A program made the position numbers and the translations under genes. 64,000 nt of DNA. Source: Bursaphelenchus xylophilus (taxonomy: Eukaryota; Nematoda; Chromadorea; Rhabditida; Aphelenchoididae). The notes beneath the pieces are model-generated. The model ran no database searches. It was not told where the DNA came from and saw only the letters and a list, made by a program, of their open reading frames with translations. How positions within the stretch are numbered: position 1 is the stretch's first letter; each line of letters begins with the position of its first letter. Positions 57,899 through 64,000 of the stretch are shown piece by piece. Location: the NCBI GenBank assembly GCA_904066235.2, contig CAJFCV020000003.1, positions 8,742,001 to 8,806,000 on the forward strand. Reading direction: 5' to 3'.

Positions 57899-60800
57899 AT
57901 GGATAATTCCAGTGCGCCCTGTCCTCGGAAAAGGCCGCGTTGGCCGACAAGTAGGGCCACAATTTTGGCCGTTTTCCTGTTGTTAGCACCATTAGCACAG
58001 TCATCAGGTAAGTTCAAAAATCTCTAACTTTTTCGCAATAAGTCACTGTCTTTTAGTCAATTTTTTGAGCAGTTTTGCTCATTTTTTAGTTATTTTTTAG
58101 TCATTTTTTTGCTTTTTCCTCTAAAAATCCCAAATTTTTTATTTTTATACAGTTTTTTCACTTTTTTTCCAGAATTAGTACGAGCGAAAAGGGATGTGAG
58201 AGGGACGGAGAGTCTGCTCACAGTTGAATGGGAAGGCATTCAAAGCGGAGACCATCCCGATTCGAGTATTCGCGGATTCATTGTGGAATACCGAGCCGAG
58301 AAGGACAATCAATGGAATGTCCATGCGGGCGTCATCCCATACAAAGGCCCCAATCATCAATATCGCGTCCAGGTGAGTCTATTTTTCAAGATTTTTTCAT
58401 ATTTCACTAAGGCTTTTTCTGCCTCTGGCATAATTTTCGAAGATCATAAAAAGTTTTAAACCAAAAAACCGTTAACTTTCGGGAATGACCTTGATATTCA
58501 TCTTCGCTGATAGTTATAGACGTAGAAGCTAGCGTTTCAATTAAAAATTTGATATCTTTTGGTGTTACTTGTGACTCTGAATGACGTCACAGTAATTTCT
58601 AGTCATGAGACATGCTTAGATCACTCTGCGAACCCTTAACTATCCGCGCATTCCACGACCTGCGAACACAATTTGTTTACTTCCCTTGAATCTTCTCGAA
58701 ATTAAACGGTTTTCTCTCCAATTTTTGTTTACACCACCCCCGGGCAATAAGGCATCGCACAATTCATTTTTTGGGGGTTTAATGAAGGACTCGATGGGAC
58801 AGTTCTTAACAGTCTCACGGAACTGGTTTACACCCGCAATTCCTCGCCTTCATGGCACGGAAAGCGGGGTCTTTGGGGGGAAGGGGGGACCCGCTTCTCC
58901 CATCTTTTTCCATCCGTCCGATTTCGCCGAGAATGTCACAATTAGAGACGGCGGTTTCGCAGCCGTCGACGTGTGATGTCTTCATTTATTTTGAGCGACC
59001 TTTTCGCGCAGAAAAAATGCTCCCTTCTAAACAACAAACAGCCTGATAATTGCAAGCGAGAAGACCGCTGGAACAAAAAGTAAATAATCAAAATTTAAGG
59101 CAAAAAACGATACCGTAGGACTGAGGGAGGCAAGGTGAAGGAGAGTGGGGAAACCACTTGTAAAATCGAAATAGAAAATAAGCATTAAGAAGATGATGAA
59201 TGCAGATTTAAAGGCTGAATTAAGCTTTAAATCTCATCCTTGGACTTTCAAATTGACCGACAAAAAATGATGACATTTCAATCCCCTTGAACTCATCTAC
59301 CTAAATGAATATCACAATCTTATTCCAGATCCCCAAGCTTCCAACTGGCATCTCGTATTTTGTCCGGATCAAGGTCCTAGGCGACAAAAACGAAGTCCTT
59401 GTGGAGACGCCGGAAATCCGAGCTCGCAACGAAATTGTCAGCATTAAATGCGATGGCGATGAGATCACAGCTCCCCGCGATCTCGACGTCAAAGAACGAG
59501 GCAAATACAGCGTTGCGTTGTCGTGGTCGCCGCCAGAATGCGGAAGTGTTGGCGAGTATCAGATCGAGTTGAGAGGGCTGAAAAACGAACGATTCGATGT
59601 CCACCGAATGACGGTTGCTCAGCCATCCGCCAGTGTCACCAATCTTTTGTCAGGCACCGAGTATGTGGTGAGGATTCGAGCTGTCGACAGATCACATGCT
59701 ACAAGTCCTTGGAACGAGGAGCTGATCACGGTGTCGACCAAAGGAGAAGGTAAGAAAGGTTTTTGCAAAGTTTCGAAATGATGATTTTGATATTGTATTT
59801 ACATGTATTTTTGTGTGATTTCATATCCAATATTCGCAATTTCAGTGCCCGAGGCCTCTTCCGAAATCAAAGCCGAATATCGGTCCGACCAGGAAGTGCG
59901 GATCCGCTGGAAACATTTGGATGACGAACGCCTCCAACATTACGAGGTAAGAGCCGATTCCTTTATGCGTTGTCCTCGCTAATGGATTCGAATAAAGGGG
60001 GTTATCTCTTTTTGATTATCACAAAGAGGGAAGCGGGAGATTACCCATAAAAAGAGCTTAATTAGATTGGTCGACTTTCGGTGAATAAATTAGAGAACAG
60101 TTGGAAAAAAAGTTGAGAAAAAAATTTGCAAAATTAAAAAGATCAAATCATTATTTCTAAATCATCATGTAAAAAATATTACGGCATATTTTAGGTAGTC
60201 CTTGTGGAATTCCAAGACGATGCTCCCCAACGGATCGAAAGAGCCAGAGTGGAGCCAGAAAAGGACAGTTTCCACTTCAACGAACTCTCTCCCAACTCTG
60301 ACTACGAAGTTGGAGTCATCGCCTATGTTGATCATGAACCCCGAAGAGTCTATCGCCTAGTCTTCTCGACCACGGATCAACCGATCAGCGAGATTGATGA
60401 GACCCCCGTCGTTGTTGGAGCAGGAACTCAATACACAGTGCACTGGAAGAAACCCGCTACAGAACTGCCTGTCAAGAAATTCATCGTCGAATTCAAGCCG
60501 GACAACTCGACCCGATGGGAACGAGTGAATACTGATAGAGACTTCAATGGAGAAGACAGTTTTAGTGTTGAAACGAATCAGTTGGACAAGGCGTTTGCTG
60601 TGAGAGTTGTGTTGGTCGGAGATGCTGAGAAGGCGTTGGCGACAACAAAGTCCGTGCTGGTTCATGACGCCAGTCCGAACAATTGCAACTCAGTCGCTGG
60701 TATTCCGAAGAATGTGAAAGCCAAGGCAACCAAGACTTCGCTGACATTCACTTGGGACGCTCCTGAATGCGAGGGCAGTGATTCGAGTGATCTGGGATAC

Positions 60801-63800
60801 GAGTATTCGGTAAGGAATAGCTTAAAGTTTTGGCAATATTGTCTGCTGCATTTTGTGCAAAGTCTTGTTGAATCATGAACAAATTTTCTTGCAGATCTGG
60901 AAGAAGGAAGATGGAATTGTCGACGAGACTTCGTTCGTCCCCAATCCCACCGTAACCATCGACGACGCCGCTCCTGAGACCAACTTTGGCTTCCGCGTTC
61001 GCACCCGCCTCGTGAACGGTCACAGTCCCTGGTCCGAGATCGTTGAGACCATCACGTCGGATGCTCCTGGTAGGTTACAGTCCCTATTCCCTTTATCAAC
61101 ATGATTTATTAACAATTAACAATGCTTCTGAGTTTAACACCCACTAACAAGCCGCTTTTTATTTCATATACTAAGCGTGTCGGCGTTCTGGACCGCGTGT
61201 CGACAGCGACATCTCAGCTTTGATTTGGTGCCTCGAGGTTTGTTTACAACCGCTTTCTTTTCTTCCATTCTTTTTTCTTTTTGTTTGTTGTTGATTTTTG
61301 CGCTCGGCGTTTTTTTTTGGTTGAAACCAATGATAGCGTTGATATTAATGGAGTTATTTCTTTTTTTTCGGAACCTCCAAAGTCTGACGCTAATGTGTAA
61401 TAGGTACTATCCGCGCCTTCTTTTCGCCAACCTTTTCGCTTTTTGTCGCCTGAGGCGCTAACGATCTCGTTTAATTAATTATTTCATCCTTCACGCTCGG
61501 ATGCCTCATAAAAGCGGAGCGAAAATGTTTCTGCTAACGTACAAAAAAGGCGATTTAATAAGTAATAAGTTATAAGCGAGGGGCTTTTGTCAGCGGAATT
61601 GCGTCATCGGAAAAGATTCTCTAAGAAATCGGCAATAAATGATGTACAAAACAAAACATTGCACAATACACAAAGCACTAGAGCGATCAGGGGAAATCAG
61701 GCCACCAGAAAGACCCAGACATGCCACTCTTTCAGAAGCCGAAAACATTTACCGTCTGCGAATTGTCTTGGCGCCACCACGCTCCTATCTTGTCTGGACG
61801 CCCCTGCCCGAGCATGAGGACAATATCGCCAGTTTTAAGTACGCACTGACTCCCGTAACTCTTCCATTAACACCGCTTTTAGGCTGTCCTATAAGAAGGC
61901 GGAGGAGGACAAGTGGGTGAACGTCCACAAGCCCGCTTCCTTCTTCAAATGCCCGAAGAACGTCGCGGCGACGCCCGACTTCTGTTATGATTTGCGCGAC
62001 CTGGAGTACGGCCAACAATACACCAGCGACGTAGGCTTGATTGTTTGCAGTGTGTTGTTGTGACGCTTGAATTAATTGCAGCTAATCTATGAACTAAAAT
62101 CCGGCGACTGGACCTCACACGGCAGTCCGCTTTTCTTCATTCTTGTCGAGGCCGGTTAGTTGGTCCTAACTGACTAAACGTATACCGTGTTTGCAGAGGG
62201 TCAAGACGATATCATCCCATCGGGCGAGGGATCCCAAACCGAAGCTCAAGCTCCAGCTCAAGACTTGTCGGTTGCCGACACCAAAATCCAAGATCTTGGC
62301 GCTAAAATCAGCGTTGCTTGGTCTGTGAAAGGAGATCAAAGCAAGGTCCGTGCCTATCAAGTGGAACAGAAACCCGAGAAAGAAGAGGAATGGAAGCCAT
62401 TTGGAAACTACGTGCCGGCTTCGGAATCTCAGACCATCTACAAGCAACTGATTGACCGGTCGGCTCTGTTGTCAAGCAATGCTGAGTTGAGAGTTCGAGC
62501 GATTGGCGCAAACGCTGAATCCCTCGTGTTGTCAGCTCCTCAATTGCTCAGCAATAAGTGCGAGAGTAAGCTACAGGATGCATTTACATAACCTTTGATC
62601 TTGTTTCTAGGGATTCAAAAAACTCCAGAGAATGTTTTGCTTACCGTTGAGACCGCCAAAAGCATCAAGATCAGATGGGATTACCCCGCCGATTCCGGTG
62701 ACTGTGGTCTTTACTTTGTGATCAGCGGAATGATCGATAACGGATCCATCCAACAGACTGTTAACGGAAAGACTCGCGAACTTTTCCTCGAAGTCCAGAA
62801 CCCAAGTAGCGTTGAGTTGAAGGTCAGCGCCGCCAATAAGATTGGCCCTGGGCCTGCTACCGAGTTTCTCAGAATAGGCGATGGTCCTCAGCCTCCACAT
62901 CTTGATGGCCAACAGCAAGCAGCCGCGCCAACGAACGGCCATATCAGCCGAGGAGGTAAGGGAGTCCAGGCCGGTCATCTATGGCAGAGATATCCGTCTG
63001 GTTTTTGCTTATTATAATTTACCCAAGTTTTCGAATTTTCACCTTTGTTACTTTACCGTATGTTATTTGTACATCTTGTTGTTACCTCATTCTCGTATGT
63101 CCTGAGATCTTCAAATTTACTCTCTGAAGAAACCATTCATTTTGTCGATACAACAGGTTATTATCAAGTCACTAGCCGTCTTTTACATTGTAATTTCTTC
63201 AAATCGAAGGTCTTTGATAGGAACCCTGATAACCGCGAATCTTTTAAGCTCGAGGTGCTGGTGTTGTTAATACTGAATCTCATCATCGGGTCCGCCGTTC
63301 CATCTGCGATCCCCGTACGGACTTCTGGTGCCGCGAAGGCAGCAACTTCGACGGCAACCCCGACCACGCCAGAGGAGGTTTGTAGCGTGTTGTTGTTGTT
63401 GTGCTTCTCCGTGTGCTTTTCGTCTCCATCTCCTTTCCTCCCCCACTAACTCTTCCCGCCACCTTTTCCGTGTGTTGTTGTCGTTGTTGTTGTAAGCTAC
63501 TGTCCCTCAAAGTGCACACCGTTGTCGTGTCTTTTCCGATTGTCCGTCGTTCCGGCCAATTGCCTTTCTTCTTCCGTCTGTCCTTTTGTCCCTGTTATGC
63601 CGTGTTCCACTCGATGAAGAGAGCGCTTTCATTAACCATTCGATTGCTTCAGCCTTAGTGTCCACCCCGCACGTTTCGCAAGGCCGTGAAGGCGGCTTGA
63701 CCGTGCACTGGAAGAGCACCGGAAACGGGCGTGGAGTCTTTGGATACCGTGTTCTCTACAGATCCGACTCAACGGGATGGAATCCTTATGGGTAAGAGAG

Positions 63801-64000
63801 GGCTAGCCGATAAACTAACATCTTATCCCAACTCTAACATAATACTAAAAATTCTAGACAAATCGTGCCGTATGTCGGTGACAACGAAAGCTACAGCCAA
63901 GCTCTGACCAGTTTGGTTGTTGGCGGAAACTACAAAATCCAGATTCAAGCTCTCGACAGAAACTCTTACGTCCTCTTCACCAGTCCTGAAGTTTCTGCTC
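57899..64000 (+). CDS. Large fibronectin type III repeat protein, 5' part (partial)
   Basis: A secreted or single-pass surface protein, probably in adhesion or receptor signalling. Exons 57899-58007, 58173-58372, 59329-59749, 59846-59946, 60195-60809, 60895-61069, 61736-61838, 61883-62030, 62082-62154, 62197-62565, 62611-62955, 63653-63791, then 63858 to the edge; all phases fit, about 980 aa so far. The N-terminus is a signal-anchor type (ATILAVFLLLAPLAQSS after a basic stretch). Nine FN3 domains follow directly, without Ig domains. Typical blocks are YSVALSWSPPECGSVGEYQI, LLSGTEYVVRIRAVDRSHAT, SLTFTWDAPECEGSD, KISVAWSVKG, SIKIRWDYPADSG and GLTVHWKSTG. Several FN3 strands carry the PPEC/APEC cysteine. 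The distal part is missing, so a receptor phosphatase, kinase or pure adhesion protein cannot be distinguished. Confidence 0.82.
63249..63377 (+). other. Candidate cassette exon of the FN3 gene
   Basis: Between exons 62955 and 63653 lies a 129-bp open segment (43 codons). It has a TTTTAAG acceptor, a GTTTGT donor and the same phase at both ends as the flanking exons, so it can be skipped or included without a frame change. It would encode a linker between FN3 domains 8 and 9 containing HHRVRRSICDPRTDFWC, with a furin-type R-x-R-R site and two cysteines. Splice sites are weaker than those of neighbouring exons. Confidence 0.4.

Noticed and set aside
63013..63030. Spliced-leader-like string TTTACCCAAGTTT
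   Set aside because: It is only a partial match to the nematode SL1 sequence. It has no donor at the right place, no Sm site and no RNA gene structure around it.
63045..63449. Open frame with a membrane-like segment in the FN3 gene
   Set aside because: Its exit phase does not match the next exon; a different frame of the same DNA gives a phase-compatible candidate exon at 63249-63377.
1..64000. tRNA, rRNA, CRISPR array or viral insertion
   Set aside because: I looked for T-loop/anticodon patterns, rRNA-like GC blocks, regular spacer arrays and viral polymerase or capsid motifs and found none I could support by eye. A tRNAscan and Rfam search would settle the RNA part.

Overview
The window is nuclear DNA from a nematode. 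All genes are intron-rich, with many small introns and donors of GTAAG/GTGAG type. Several genes are best matched to nematode proteins: a fem-2-like phosphatase, a feh-1 (Fe65) orthologue, a knl-2 orthologue and a cuticlin-type ZP protein. The 3' splice sites are unusual for a Caenorhabditis-like genome, because TTTTAG is about as common as TTTCAG. I cannot name the species. Gene models below were built by hand from splice sites and reading-frame phase; exon lists are in the evidence fields and each chain is in phase.

Layout. 0-4.6 kb: first exon of a gene running off the left edge, then intergenic DNA with miniature-transposon fragments. 4.65-6.9 kb (-): SLC22-type transporter. 9.0-12.6 kb (+): two close genes of unknown family. 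13.0-16.4 kb (-): JADE/PHF-15 PHD-finger protein, divergent from metaxin-2 (17.2-18.15 kb, +), with a 550-bp very GC-rich hAT-like element between them. 18.2-20.2 kb (-): ZP-domain membrane protein. 20.5-25.7 kb (-): feh-1/Fe65, with a 1.3-kb mariner-type element in intron 1. 28.4-32.3 kb (+): knl-2 (Mis18BP1) with SANTA and Myb domains. 32.6-35.0 kb (-): an orphan gene whose long intron is packed with inverted repeats. 35.0-38.6 kb: mostly transposon-derived DNA plus a partial duplicate of the knl-2 3' region. 38.6-40.1 kb (-): fem-2-like PP2C. 40.4-41.3 kb (-): TMEM272-like four-pass protein. 42.3-42.76 kb: a doubtful small locus. 42.9-46.5 kb (-): neutral sphingomyelinase, mitochondrial ribosomal protein uL22m and CCDC12, spaced like an operon. 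46.9-49.6 kb (+): TRAPPC2L and CIAO3/NARFL, also operon-like. 49.6-57.9 kb: gene-poor, with a 1.2-kb palindromic element and GC-rich islands. 57.9-64.0 kb (+): 5' part of a large secreted or transmembrane protein with at least nine fibronectin type III domains, running off the right edge.

Functions are mostly housekeeping: centromere assembly, chromatin acetylation scaffold, mitochondrial import, mitochondrial translation, spliceosome, cytosolic Fe-S assembly, vesicle tethering and sphingolipid turnover. These sit beside developmental genes for sex determination, cuticle ZP protein, APP/Fe65 signalling and an FN3 surface protein. Apart from the two operon-like clusters I see no pathway clustering. 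The most interesting signals are a CENP-C-like motif inside knl-2, a 105-bp near-identical block shared by two loci 6 kb apart, a perfectly repeated 13-mer, the transposon families, and a phase-symmetric candidate cassette exon with a furin-like site in the FN3 gene.
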